Shown here: piece after piece, positions 1-12,213 of the stretch
How the letters are laid out: every line of letters begins with the position of its first letter
Numbering within the stretch: position 1 is the stretch's first letter
Assembly: GCF_932526225.1 (NCBI RefSeq)
Contig: NC_064044.1
Location: 7,676,801-7,740,800, forward strand
Source of the DNA: Nematostella vectensis
Taxonomy: Eukaryota > Cnidaria > Anthozoa > Actiniaria > Edwardsiidae
Direction: 5' to 3'
Length of the DNA stretch: 64,000 nt
Notes under the pieces: model-generated
Databases searched by the model: none
What the model was told of the DNA's origin: nothing
What the model saw: the letters and a program-made list of their open reading frames with translations, nothing else
Position numbers and translations under genes: made by a program

Positions 1-8
1 ATTCACAG

Positions 9-3000
9 AGGATGGAGATGTTTTCTCATGGGGGAATTCTGAGTATGCTCAAATTGGACTGATGTCAGATGAGAAACAGGTATATCTTGTGTATTTATAA
101 ATATACAAGAGGGCCATGGTAGCTCACAGACACAGCTATTCCTTGTCAAGCTGGTGGACCGGGGTTCAATCTCAGGTCAGATCTGCTTGGGATTTTCCTT
201 AAAATATGATATAAAAACTTGGCTCTCTACATTGGGGATTGTGAATCCCTTGTTTTCTGAGATAAGGATGTTTTGCCTGAGTTCCTATATCTCCCCTAAC
301 ACACTGCATTACCCTTTAAAGGGGGGTGGGGGGTGGGGACTGAAAAGAACCACTAGCAGGGCACTGACCTGTAGTACCATCTTGAGTAACAGTGCTTACA
401 CATTAACCTACACTCATGAATTGCAAACTGCATTGAGCAGTCTGCGTCTCTACTGACAGGCTGTCAGTTGCATGTGAACCACAGGTGAGTAAATTCATCC
501 CCCATTCTCTCCTTATGTCCTTTATGGCAATTGGTTCTTCCTCAGTTCAGTCATTATTTTGTCAGTCTCCAGAGTTAAGTGTTGGCTCTTTTCCTCAGAT
601 TGCCACCCCACGGAGAGCACCATTGTTGGAGGGCCTTGGGAAAGTCTCTAAAGTGGCAGCAGCAGGATCATTTTCAGTTATGCTACTTGGTACATCAAAG
701 CTTAATCTGTTATCAGTGATTGTTGAGTTAGTAGATTCAGGGGACAGTGACCTCCTCCCCTCCAACACAGACTGAAATGACAAAAGAACTGCATGGGAGC
801 TAAGACCCACACATTTATCTCCCACTATACTGTATACTTTGTATATTGTTACCCCATCCCCCATCCCTTTCGTGGCTTTGTGGGCTGGTTCCCCTTGAGA
901 AATGATCCCACGATCTTCCCCTAGTGATCATCCTAGGATCCTCCTCCACTACCCCTGAAGGTTACCCTAAAATGATGGGTTCCATGTCATTTCTATATGA
1001 ATCTCTTGCCTTTGGTTCTCTCAAAGGGGCTCTCAAGTATAACTGATTGTTTGTTGTTTTAGAGGATGGCTCGATGTACAGTTGGGGGTATGGTGTGCTT
1101 GGTCACGGCAGTGACGTCACATTCTCTAAAGAGCCAATCAGAATCCAGGCTGTGGATGATGTCAGTGAAAGGATTACTGAGTTATACTGTGGTCTAGACC
1201 ATGCGGCCTTTACAACAGGTCTGTTATTTCATCATTCTTTCTAATAAAATAATGTTGTTAATATTATATCATACCATAATATTTTTATTTTATATTCCTG
1301 GGAGGTGCTTATTCAGGACAGGCGGTTATTTTAAAATTCATTCTCTCGAAAAAAGTGCTTTTTCATCTAGAGAGATAAAACGAATCCTGTCAGTCTTTTT
1401 TTTTTTTTACTTGGCGCTTATTTGAGGTCAGCACTTATGCACCAGTCAATTGAAACCACGGCACCCCGACCCCCGAGACATAGCGGGGAAATTAACATTC
1501 ATGTGGTGTGAAATGTGCGTTACTTTCCCGGCTACCGGGGCCTGTGGCGATACATGGCCCCGGTGTTTTCCGATAACGTCCCACCATAGAAAGCCATACC
1601 TTTCTTTGAGCTGCCATGTTCAGTGAACTAAACTTCGGCGTGAAAAAGCGTATGCATACTACACCCACTTTCGGGCCCTCTCTAGTATTTTCAGCACAGG
1701 CTATCCCAAATTTAAAAATCAACAGACATCGATAGATAGAGATCAAACTACTTATATTTTTTCAGTCAATACTATCAGAGATTTAGATTTGCAAGCAAGT
1801 ATCTTTGTTGAAGAATTATAATTTGAATACGCCGGGAAAAAACCGGGGAACATTTTCCAGTTCAGCGTTAATTCCCCGCCCCCTTTCCCGGCCTGTTGAG
1901 GGCTTTTGTTAAATCCCCGGCCCCCCGGTGGACTACAGGTGTTAAATGGGTGTTAAATCCCCTGCATGACCGCGTTACTTCCCCGGTATGTCCCGGGGGT
2001 CGGGGGGCCGGGCTGTCAATTGACTGGTGCATTATTCTCTCAGTCACGGTAATTGCATACATTTATTTCACAATAGGTTGTCAGTGCAAATGGCGAATGG
2101 TAAATGGCTAATTGGTACTAATTTTTCGTAAAATGAAAGGTGTTAAATAAAGTCCAGCAATGCCAGAGCCAAGCATTGGTAACCTTTTTGTATTTATTGA
2201 TAGCTGACATGAATGCACTTACTTGACAGAGAGTGGAAAGCTGTTTGTTTGGGGCCGTGGAGGATTTGGGAGACTGGGACTTGGAAGCGACGAAGATCAG
2301 TGGAGCCCAAAGCAGGTGCGGTACTGACTAGATAACACTACAAGCTCCTACTTCTTCCATCCTTTCTTCTTGGGCATACAGACGCATAATCACAGTGCCT
2401 GTCTACCTAAGTTAGCCTCAAAGGGCCAAGTGGGCCTACATGGGAAGTATCGCGCTTGATAAGAAATATGTTTAGTATTTGAAGCGCGAGATATGATCAA
2501 AGTCCCATGTTGCCCTTAGCCGTGTACAAACACGTGTCCTCTTGTTCATGAGAGAAGGCCCGTACAACTGAGCTATTGCGCTACCCTCTTGTTGATTTCA
2601 TAATGAAGAAGGCAAAGCGTGTGAAGATGCATGGATGCCTGCGTAGGAAAATAGGTGTTCTGACCATAAAAAAATTGGTTTTCATTAACCCTTGAAAGAA
2701 GTGTAATACGCTAAGCGGGTTAATGGAAGTCATTCGGCCTAAAGTGAACATTCTATCATGATAAGCCATTTATGTAGCCTGCGTAGGATAAGTTGTTGTC
2801 ATTGCACAAGGGGCCATTTTCGGGGACCCAGGGCGACTCGGAAACCGGACGTCTTTCTCCCCTTTTTCTATTGTCTTCGATCGTACTCCGCTTCCGGTCT
2901 CCCCGTCGCCCTGGGTCGAGGATGCACAGGGGCCTAATTTTCAAATCTTGATGATAGTATATTGTTCAAGTGTTGTCTCTAGAGCTGTATTTTTGTTTCA

Positions 3001-3079
3001 GGTCGAACTACATGGAGCTGTAAAAGATGTGAGCTGTGGCGTAGACCACATGGGGGTCATAGTGCAAGAGTCTTCATGA
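9..3079 (+). CDS. RCC1L: RCC1L (WBSCR16)-type RCC1-repeat protein, C-terminal part
   Basis: Five exons can be read: 9-79, 599-689, 1063-1218, 2230-2315 and 3002-3079 (TGA). All have GT/AG borders and matching phases; three begin with AG, completing a GAG codon. The protein shows successive RCC1-propeller signatures: DGDVFSWGNSEYAQIG, EDGSMYSWGYGVLGHG, then ESGKLFVWGRGGFGRLGLG, and it ends near DVSCGVDHMGV. The order of WGNSEY, WGYGxLG, CGLDHxA and CGVDHM matches the C-terminus of animal RCC1L as I recall it, rather than nuclear RCC1. RCC1L is a mitochondrial seven-bladed propeller linked to mitoribosome and 16S rRNA maturation and to mitochondrial fusion (family knowledge). The 5' part, including any mitochondrial targeting sequence, lies outside the window. 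The main alternative is another RCC1-superfamily member. Confidence 0.85.
1438..2031. mobile_element. Foldback element flanked by TTA, PIF/Harbinger-like MITE
   Basis: The ends are inverted copies: TGCACCAGTCAATTG at the left and CAATTGACTGGTGCA at the right. GC-rich inner flanks are also inverted (ACCCCGACCCCCG against CGGGGGTCGGGG). TTA directly precedes the left end and TTA directly follows the right end, which fits the 3-bp TTA/TWA target duplication typical of PIF/Harbinger elements. The element is about 594 bp, shows no transposase, and lies in the RCC1L intron between exons 1063-1218 and 2230-2315. The superfamily call is inference from the target duplication. Confidence 0.6.
2066..2190. 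mobile_element. Partial copy of the MITE family found at 49516-49735
   Basis: Starting around GGTTGTCAGTGCAAATGGCG, about 120 bases align closely with the left half of the element at 49516-49735, including GTTAAATAAAGTCC and GAGCCAAGCAT-type stretches. The right half, with the second terminal repeat, is absent. It lies in an RCC1L intron just beyond the element at 1438-2031. Confidence 0.55.
2815..2935. mobile_element. Short palindromic dispersed element (GGGACCCAGGGCG family)
   Basis: GGGGACCCAGGGCGAC near 2822 is mirrored by GTCGCCCTGGGTCGAGGAT near 2907, giving a long hairpin of about 110 bp. Further members lie at 3583-3615 (half copy) and 9340-9442. There is no coding capacity. It lies in the last RCC1L intron. 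Confidence 0.6.
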
Positions 3080-4164
3080 ACACCACGTGCAAATCACGAT
3101 ATGAGATCATGTGATACCCGAAGCCTCGTCCCTAACAGCATCTGCTCCGTAGACTGTAAGCTACTCACGGTCAGCTCAATTAAAATGGCGGGCCTTCTTG
3201 GAGTGACGTCATAAAAAAGATGGCCGCGCAGCCTAGATACGCCTAAGGACGAGGCTATGATATTCCCCGCATAATGTCAATCACATGGTGCGACGCAACA
3301 AAGCTGTTGCTGAAGTTTCCAAGAATCCTCGAAGCGTTTTCATTGTCTAGCATCGAAATGGTAAAATTACGCCGCCTCTACACAAGGCGCTGAAAGGATT
3401 AAATGTAATTACGTACAGTGATTTGAATGAAGCCAGGAGTGGTTAAGCATTTTCGGGAATTATTGACAATAGTTTTAGAATATTGTAAGTTGAAGTACAC
3501 CGCTTAGGAATTGATGTAGATGTAACTTTTTGGAAGTAGTGTAACGCGGGGTGTTAACGTTACCTTTTAGCTCATGCAGACAAATGGCATCCTCGGGGAC
3601 CCAGGGCGCGCGAGAAAGAATAGGAGTAAATGAAGTCAGCGGCGTAGCCATGATTTTGAACATCATACTTTGTGATTTTCTAGGAAGTCAGGGTTAGAGC
3701 CAAAAATAACAGTTTCAATAGCAATATTAATAACCACGCTAGAAACTTTGACGGTCACAATAGCAACAATGATCACTATAGCAACAGTGATGATTACTAT
3801 AGCAACAATGATCACTATAGCAACAGTGATGATTACTATGGCAACAGTAGTACATATAACAATAACAAATGAGGTACACGTAAGAATTTTTTTAATTAAA
3901 AGTAGTTTGTATAATCCAGAACATTAAAATCGATATATTATATATCAGGATGTATTTATTTAAGGTAGAAGACTGTTAAAGTTGCTTCATTAAAATAAGA
4001 AACTAGTTTGCAAATTGGAATAAAATAGACATATATTTTGCTCTACTGACACATACACCGCCACTCTTTGCAAGTCTGGCCTGTTTACCACACAGTTCTT
4101 GTAAAAGTATAAATCGATGATGCAATACAGTAAACTTGGTCCCTGTATCGATTTTTGAAGAAAG
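3080..4164. other. Gap between the convergent RCC1L and coiled-coil genes
   Basis: No gene is recognised. It contains a short inverted repeat (AAGCCTCGTCCCTAA near 3120 and TAAGGACGAGGC near 3243), a half copy of the GACCCAGGG palindrome at 3583-3615, and a 30-bp tandem repeat at about 3755-3850 in which AGCAACAATGATCACTATAG alternates with AGCAACAGTGATGATTACTA. 3' UTRs of both neighbouring genes probably end here. Confidence 0.6.
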
Positions 4165-4425
4165 CTAATAGCTTAATTCTGATAATTCACAATTGTGGTC
4201 ACGCAATCTAATCAAGATACAGCGTAATTCTGATAAGTCACAATTGTGGTCACGCAATCTAATCAAGATACAGCGTAATTCTGATAAGTCACAATTGTGG
4301 TCACGCAATCTAATCAAGATACAGCGTAATTCTGATAATTCACAATTGTTGTCACGCAATCTAATCAAGATACAGCGTAATTCTGATAATTCACAATTGT
4401 TGTCACGCAATCTAATCAAGATACA
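4165..4425. repeat. 51-bp minisatellite, about five copies
   Basis: Units contain CACAATTGTGGTCACGCAAT followed by CTAATCAAGATACAGCG and repeat every 51 bp (for example ACGCAATCT at 4201 and 4252). Because 51 is a multiple of three and the unit lacks stops in one frame per strand, overlapping ORFs of about 85 codons appear on both strands. They are repeat artefacts. Diverged relatives of the unit ends flank the array at about 4120-4165 and 4440-4560. Confidence 0.9.
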
Positions 4426-4856
4426 GGAATCAGATTTCTTTGCAACACAGTAAATTTGGTTCCTGTATCGCTTTTAGAAGAAGCGTATCAGCGTAACTAT
4501 GATAACACATTCTTACTGTCACGCAATCTAATCATTATACAGGAATCAGCTTTCTGTGTCGAATAACTGTTTTACATAGACACGTTCACTGCGCAATTTC
4601 GCCACGAAACTATGGTAACCATGACGTCACCATGGCGAGCACGAACTCCTTCAGTTACACATTACGAAATAATCCTCGTCGTGCAACGGATGTCACCCGA
4701 GAATTTCGCTAAACAATTACCACACTATAATTGTCATGCGAAATCGGTCTGATATAAGTCTGTCACGCAATCCCGCCCTAGTACTCCAAGTCATGAATTT
4801 ATCACGTTTTAAATGTCACGGGATATTATCATGCTTAGTCTGCATGTAATCCTGCC

Positions 4857-7800
4857 CTAGTTGTAGTCCAAGTCAGCCTTTGCCGGGCTCATGTTTCGCG
4901 AGAAAGCCTTCATGGTGGTGGCCAGCTTTTCGAACTCTTCCCATTTGATGGACTCGAGGTTTCTTTGCATGCGGACTTTGCCTTCCAATTGCGCATTGCG
5001 CGCCTCGGCTTCCTCCAGTCTCAAACGCATGCTGTCGAGTTCGTCGTCTTTCTCGTCGAGCTACAGATAGGACAAGGACGTTAGAATACTAGTAGAACCT
5101 GGTTAACTTAGCCTGCTGGGGTTTCGGGATTAATGTGGCCAGCAAAAATAGGAGAGAAGGGGAGGGGGAGAGGAAGAATGGAGATCTCCTTTCTTCTCTT
5201 CTCCCACCCCCCCCCCCCCCCCCAATCTCGAAATTTAGCGCCACAGGGATTCTGAACAACAAAAACACAAAGGAGAGCCGGCTTGCAGGCTACTGGCTCA
5301 GAAGCCAAATTCCCCGCAAATCTTGGATGATTGGAAAAAAAACTACAGGCATTTTGGTGGTCTGCTAGACACAAGTGAATTGAAATGGTACGTTATTTCA
5401 GTCGCTCACCCTTGCTCGTAAACTAGTCACTTCGTCTGAAAGCAGCAGCTTATCGCGATTTAGCGAAACGTTTTCGTTGGCGGTCGAGTCTTGCAAGAGT
5501 TCAACTTCACTCAGCTCATTTCGAAGCTGTGTACGGCGGAGATTCGCTGCGAAAAAAAATTATCAGTTATAGTTTGTAAAATCCTTCAAAAAACAAACGG
5601 TGTTAGCGCAAACGGCGAATGCAAATGTCAATCCTTAGACCTGTTTCCTACAGTAAAAATATGGCGAGATCCTTGATCTTTCCATTCCGATGAAATTTAA
5701 GAAGCAACGTACCTTCTAACGAGGCTTGTTCCTCTCTGGAAAGCTGAAGAAAAAAATGCACACTAAGCTAAAATTCAGACAGTCATCATCATGTTTTTTT
5801 TTTTAATATTTGTGATTTGGGATTATGACAATTACAGAAAGGCTCATTAGACAAAATGGTCGAATCTCTCCCCTTTCTTCTCTTCTTTTCATCCCTTCCA
5901 TCCCCCTAAAGGGTTCGGGAATGTATACATAAGATGTATTATGCCTTCTGGGAAGAACAAAGTTACCCAAAGTAATTTATCCTACGTAGAAACATTTTCG
6001 ATGTGTTCTCGGCGAAAAGCGAGCATCTCATTTTTGCGCGGTCAAACATTCCGCTGAAACCTACGAGAACACTTTGCGCATCTCATGCACCTTTCAACGT
6101 ATAAGAACTGAGTACATGTTAGACGCACAAGTTTAGTGACTCCTAGAGTGCTACCTGGTTGGATTCTTACCTTATCTAACGCGTCTCTCAGCGCTGACTG
6201 CTCAAGTCGTAGAAGTTCACGAGTCTTTTCGAGTTCTGTTTTCAACTGTTTTTCATTCTCTTTTGTGGAGATAAGTTCCTGGATGTTCGCGTGCCTACGC
6301 ACGTCTTTCTCGTCTCGATGAGCGCGGTCCTGGAGAACAAAAACAGATTAGATCAAGTTCAATAAAATGAACAAATCGACACAAGTTTGAAATGGCATGT
6401 TTTTTTTTTCTGCAGTTTAAGAACTCCGATGAAACGAGCGTTGTCCTTGCATTCAGCATCTTCGTTGGGTAAGTTTATTAATTTCAGGAGGTTTTGGTTA
6501 TAATCTGATTGGCGCTGTTATGCCTAGAGCACACTTACGACATATCGACATAACGACATGGGTGCGCGCACTCTTATCTTCGACATAACGACATGGACGT
6601 AACGACATAAAAGAAAAAACATTTTTTTTTTTCTATGTCATTAGTCCATGTCATTATGCTAAACAAAGTAAGCGCGCCCATGTCGTTATGTTGCGCTAGT
6701 GTGCACTAGGCATTAAGCATTTCTCTGGACACACTGAGAATTGTCTGTCCATGCCATTCAAATAGCATGTTTTTTCACATTGGCCAATTTTATAGCGCGC
6801 ATCGCACTGTATCACGTGATACGCACGTGCAATTACGACGTTGACCACGTGACCACGACATAAGAGCGGTGTTAGTCCGAAATTAGTATGATGTTAATAG
6901 CGAGCTTTGTGCGGCTTGACTAGCAGTCATAAAAAAAGTATCAGAACGTGGTTTTGCTCCTAGTGCACAATCCCCTGTTGTACCCATTGACTCCTGTAAC
7001 CGATACAACCTTATCGAGTGTAAGGGATAAGCTCACCATATCTATGTGTTTCTGTAGCTCCACGACTTGTGCCGCAAGCGCCGCATTCTCTTTTATCAAA
7101 GCTGTGCAGTCATCTTGCACCTTAAAAGAAAAAGTCACAAAATGGAGTTAGTTAGTCACAAAATGTAATAAGCAGTGGACACGTCAAAATGTGCTTTTAG
7201 CTCATTGAAGAAATGCCAGATCTTAGACATTCTTGTTATAATGCCTGTGTAATCCTCACCCTAAACGTCGTCAATCCAACAGTCATTTTGGAAAACATAA
7301 CTTCCCTTATATTCTTTGATATCTTAGAAGTAATTGTAAAAAAAAAGTAATTGCACCGTTTCTATTGTAGGATGGTTTGATTTTCTCGAAAAGTTGGAAT
7401 CCTTCGATTTCTGTTTTGTCCGTTTTTCCTTGGATATTCTCCAGACATTGCATTCCATCGGATCAAGAAACGTCGCTATTGAAGAATATTTTACTTTTCT
7501 GTCCAATTTCTCAGTAATTCACGCGGATTTCTTTGTCTTACCTTGTTTCTGAGGCTACGGTCTCGTTCTGAATTGAGCTCTTTTTCTTTCAATTGTAATC
7601 GAAGTTGACGGATTTCTTCCTAAAACAAAATAACAATTGACAATTGATTTAATCAAAGATCAGCCCCATAAATAAGGTTGGATAGCGTTCAGGGGCGTCT
7701 AGAGAAAAACGCAGGGTGGGGCCAAAGTAGTAGCCACTGACCACGGGTTAAATAAGTTCAATTGGTATCATTAGCTCTGGTAAAAGGTCACTAGATCAAT

Positions 7801-10800
7801 CTAGAAAATTATTTTCTATACAAATACACACATAGAAATAACCGTCTTTTAAACTACCAACAAAGTGGTCAAATGGAGTCAAACTCATTTGTCATATGAG
7901 CAGGGTGGGGTCCAGGGATCACGTGACATTTCTGGGTTCAAACCAAAAAATTTAGAAATAGAAATGACTGCGCCTGTCACACCAGAGAACGATGAAAAAA
8001 AATAAAATCTTTAAATGAACTTAACCCTTTCTAAAAAAGAATTCTAGCTCTTTTCATAAGCGCTAAATAAGTTGCTTTTTGTTGCTATTATTTTGCGCTA
8101 AAAGCCTGAGCGCGCTAGTTTGCCACCTAAAAAGTCACGTGATCTCTTAGCAAGTGATCTCTTAGCACAGGTCCCCATTTGTTTTGTCCTTACCCGTAAC
8201 TCCCTACTAAGCTGCTCTTTGGTCTTGGCTTGGGAATCAAAATAGCGATCATCCATTTCTTGTAGCTGGGTTTTCAGTCTAAGGCACTCTGCTCTTTTCT
8301 CCTCGAGTTCAATTCGTAGGGAGTTGAAGTCTTCGGACTTCCGGTCAAGCTATTTAGTGCAAAGGTCATGAGTTATTTTCTTGTTAGAATTGAATTATTT
8401 AAGAAATAATTCTCTAGAATATTAGAGAAATAAGTTAAATTCGCATTTATTTACCAGTACCATCACCATTCACCATCATAATCATCACCACCCCCACTAC
8501 ACCCAGAGCCCAAATGATACAATCCAGGCAGTTGGGTATCGGAATACAAAAATCATATGCTGGTATAGGAGGCAGAAGGCAAATTATTGGGGATTTTAGT
8601 TTCCATTTCTGTCTGTGGTCACAATCAACATCACTGCTGCATCACAGTAACTCTTTTAATCATTTCCCAATAACATAACTTCATATAACACATACTTCAG
8701 CATAACAAAAGCATTATCACAATATCAAAATAGCCTCTGTTCCTTTTTATGGCGGGGGATTGGTGGCGATAGGGGGCCTGACGAGGCTGTAGTCCTTGAA
8801 AAAAAAATAATGCTTAAACACCGCAAAAATCACAGTATTTACTTCCGGTCAATTACGCAACAATCTCTGAAGATATTTTATTGAAAACGCGAATTTTCAA
8901 AATTTTCAAAATTGTAAAAGCAGTGCGTCTATTGGCAGTTTTTTTGAGGATGACAATTAAGAGCTAATGGCCTGTTAAATAGTGTATATTCTAACTGATT
9001 CTTTTGTCTCTTGTCCATTTCCAGTAGCCCTCTGGAAGTAAACTGGTGTCAAGTAAACTGGATGCTCAAAACAATCAAGCAAGCTAGAACAATTAAAGAT
9101 CATGTTCACCTCAGCCCTATAGTTCTGTATTCTTCGTTCTGCATCCTGTAGTGAAGTGAGTCCTTTTTCTGCTTCTGCCTTGAACTGTTGAGCCTGAAGA
9201 ACTTTGCGAGTGCTATCACGCTCACTCATATCTCTAAGCTTTTTCAGTGACACAATCTCATTTACAAGCTGTCTCTTCTCTGCTGCGTGCTCCTCTAACA
9301 AAGAAAATCACTGGATCAGAAAAATAATTGGGTCACGATAGCATCCTCTGGGACCCAGGGTGACCCGGGGACTGGAAACGAGGTGTACGTGCGAGTCTCC
9401 AGCTTCCGATCTCTGCTTTGCCCTGGGTCCCCGAGGATGTCTAGATAGAGATTTTTAAAATCTTAAAGAATGTAGATCAACCCTTGTTATATTTTACTAT
9501 TTACAATTCAGTCTATGATTCCCATTCCCAACTAAGTTTGATTGATTCTTTATTTACTACAACTAATTGCAAGAGCCTAAGTTACTCGCTTGAACTACAT
9601 AGCAACATGGTCAATGATGTCGCACAAGTGAAAAGTTACAGGATGGCAAAGTTGCTCTGAAAAAAATTGTCTGCCTATATAATTAACAAGTAAAATGGAG
9701 CTAAAACATAGAACTGCTAATATTAACAATTACAATTGATAATACAGCTTTTAGTAATTTAATAATTGTAATCTCTTACATAATGCATGAATCCTCTGCA
9801 AATATACAACTTCGTCCAATTTTGAAACAAGTTTTCATCCCACATTATCCAGGAGATTACATCATCCCAAGCTGGCGAATTTGCCCACCAACTGTTGCTT
9901 AGGGGACACATGTCCTTGGTTGGTTACAGTACATTTATCCTACCTTCAGAATCACGCATCCTCTTTATTGCTGTGTCCTTTTCAGCCTCCAACATAAGGA
10001 TCTTTGACTCTCTACGACTTAGTTCACTTCCTCTCTCCTCAAGCTGAGCCTGAAGATCCCGTAGCTTGCGCATCATGCGATCCGCTTCTTCTGTCACACG
10101 TGGGGGGATTACTAATAAACAAGGTAAGCCAAATAAGTATCCAAAAATTCCTTTACATAATGAACAAACATTTGAAGGATTGCAAGAAAAGTCATGCGAA
10201 TATTGATTTTTTTCGACCAATAATAATAATTTCTTATCAATGAGGATGATTTCACATGATTTTTTTCACATCATAGCACTTACCAGTGGCTTTTTTAGCT
10301 TGGTCACGACTTTAAGGTGGTCAAGGAACAGAACAATTAAAAATTCTTCTAAAAAACAAACAGTCAGTCTCCTTAATATTATTTCTGTGGCCCAAGCCTA
10401 ACTTTCCTTCTAGTGGTTGTCCATTTACTGCAGTTTGGACTTCCAGGGGGTTTCTAAGATTTGACTCTTTGTCATGTGTATCTAAGCCAGAAGATGATTT
10501 AGGTGTTGAAAATCATCAGCAAGAGCAGCTCACAGAGCATGGATCAAATATTATAAATAATTAATCAGTTTGTATCTTTAGGTTGAGAATCGGCATAAAG
10601 ATCAGAGGGTCAATCAATCTTATTCTTTGCATGCCACAAAAAAAGATATAGAGAAGAAAATAACATGGTTAAAGGATACAGATAATTAGCTTCAAGCTCT
10701 AGGAAGTACACCTGTTGCTGAAGGTTCCTGATGTACTCATTCTCAATATTTCCCATGTCGGCAGTAGATGAGCGAGTATGGTTCCTGCAGGGGAATCATA

Positions 10801-12213
10801 GACTTTGTTTAAAACATGATTTGCACTTGGGGGGATGGGGTGTTTCTTTCCATGTCGACTTGATAGGGATGCTTGTCGTAATTTTTAGGTCTCAAAATCG
10901 GGGATCAGGTATTTTTTAAGGGGTATCCATAAAAAAATAGGCTTTTCTCTAAGAAATTGTATTTTTAAGGCTCCTGAGGTATTGTTTGGGGTAGCAATTT
11001 TTGGTCATGCAGGTATTTTCTAGGGGGTATTTTTTTAATTTCCGACGAGCACCCCTATCACTTTTACCTTGAAGACCCCCCCCCCCCCCCGAGGATTCGC
11101 ACAAGGGAAGGATATGGTTTGTGCTTTCGTTTGTGTGAAAATCAGCATGAAGAGGACACAAGCAACCACTTGGTTTGTTCCTTCTCCATTTTGCGCCAAT
11201 TTTTACACATGAAGTAAGCATTTTACGTATCTGTTTCCTCCACTGGAGAAAATAGGTGCAAAACAGTTATATATCATTTTCCTTTTCCATATCACCCGAC
11301 TGCCTTCCTACAAAGAAAATACAGTAGATCCTGAATAATATGGTATGAAAATAATTCCTAATTGTTTCAATACATAGAATTGTGATTTGACCCATACCTA
11401 TTTTATTAACGCAAATAAAATGAATTATGTTAGAGGAATAGCTTCCTAATTCCATTTTTTTCTACTTGCAAAAAAAGTTTAATAACCTAAAAAAGTTTAT
11501 AAAAATCATCCTTAGCTATATTTGGGGGAATAGACTGACACATACTAAAATTTATTGTATTAATGATAGAAGTAACAGTGTGTTTACAAAGAATTGTTGT
11601 TCCATCATACAGCCTTTAAATAAATAGACAAAACAAAACAAGGTAAACATAACTCTAGGAAGCTAAATTTCACAGTAACTTTAACCCATTAGATACATAA
11701 AGAAAAATGCTCCGATTTTAGTGTTGAAATGTTCAATAAAATCTTTTTTTCTAGATTCATTAGATTGTTCTTAGATTTAACAGTTGTGTTTAAAGGATTC
11801 TGGAAGGTCATGAGTTTATGATAAGCTTAAATAATTTCAACCCGGCGTCGCTAGATACATTGGAATTAATTTCTCACAAGAGGGCTGCTTCCTTTAAACA
11901 ATAGATTAGAAATTGTGAAATCCTTTACGCATACGATAGGCAACTAGTTTTATTCAGACATGATAAAATTATGACTAATTTGAATTACTTTACCTAGCAG
12001 CCGTTGCATCTAGTGATGCGGCAAGCGATCGCCCAGATTTCCCAAAACTGCCAGAGCGCCTCAAATTGCCTGCCGTGCTGCTTCGCACAGGCGAGGCTAG
12101 AGAAAAAGTCATAAGCGGAAATTAGTAAAACAGCGATAAAAAGATCGACCGGAGGTGATAATGAAGATGCATTTACCGGAGCGGGTTCCCTTCGGCCTCC
12201 CGAAAGTCGACAT
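4857..12213 (-). CDS. 490-residue coiled-coil protein, 13 exons
   Basis: Exons from the start: 12177-12213, 11994-12096, 10680-10784, 10284-10309, 9944-10111, 9110-9294, 8194-8349, 7542-7619, 7037-7120, 6171-6329, 5713-5743, 5410-5546 and 4857-5060 (TAG). All borders are GT/AG, and the summed length of 1473 nt keeps one frame. The first ~55 residues are basic and rich in Ser, Gly and Arg (RRSGSFGKSGRS). Then comes a conserved-looking block, IENEYIRNLQQQVYFLELEA, running into NYLRDQAKK across a 26-nt exon, and then almost continuous heptad coiled coil to a short tail, WEEFEKLATTMKAFSRNMSP. There is no membrane segment or enzyme motif. It may be a cytoskeletal, centrosomal or ciliary protein, but I do not recognise the family. 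The start is the first ATG in a short leader exon, with no upstream ATG examined for function. Confidence 0.85.
6521..6712. mobile_element. Foldback MITE in a coiled-coil gene intron
   Basis: TGCCTAGAGCACACTTACGA at the left is mirrored by GCGCTAGTGTGCACTAGGCA at the right. Inside these, CATAACGACATGGGTGCGCG mirrors GCGCGCCCATGTCGTTATG. The roughly 190-bp sequence folds almost end to end and has no coding potential. Confidence 0.65.
9340..9442. mobile_element. GGGACCCAGGG-family palindrome, second full copy
   Basis: GCATCCTCTGGGACCCAGGG at the left is mirrored by CCCTGGGTCCCCGAGGATG at the right, the same signature as the element at 2815-2935. It lies in an intron of the coiled-coil gene. 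Confidence 0.6.

Noticed and set aside
4165-4453. Regularly spaced repeat considered as a CRISPR-like array
   Set aside because: Units are contiguous with no unique spacers, and the context is an animal genome.
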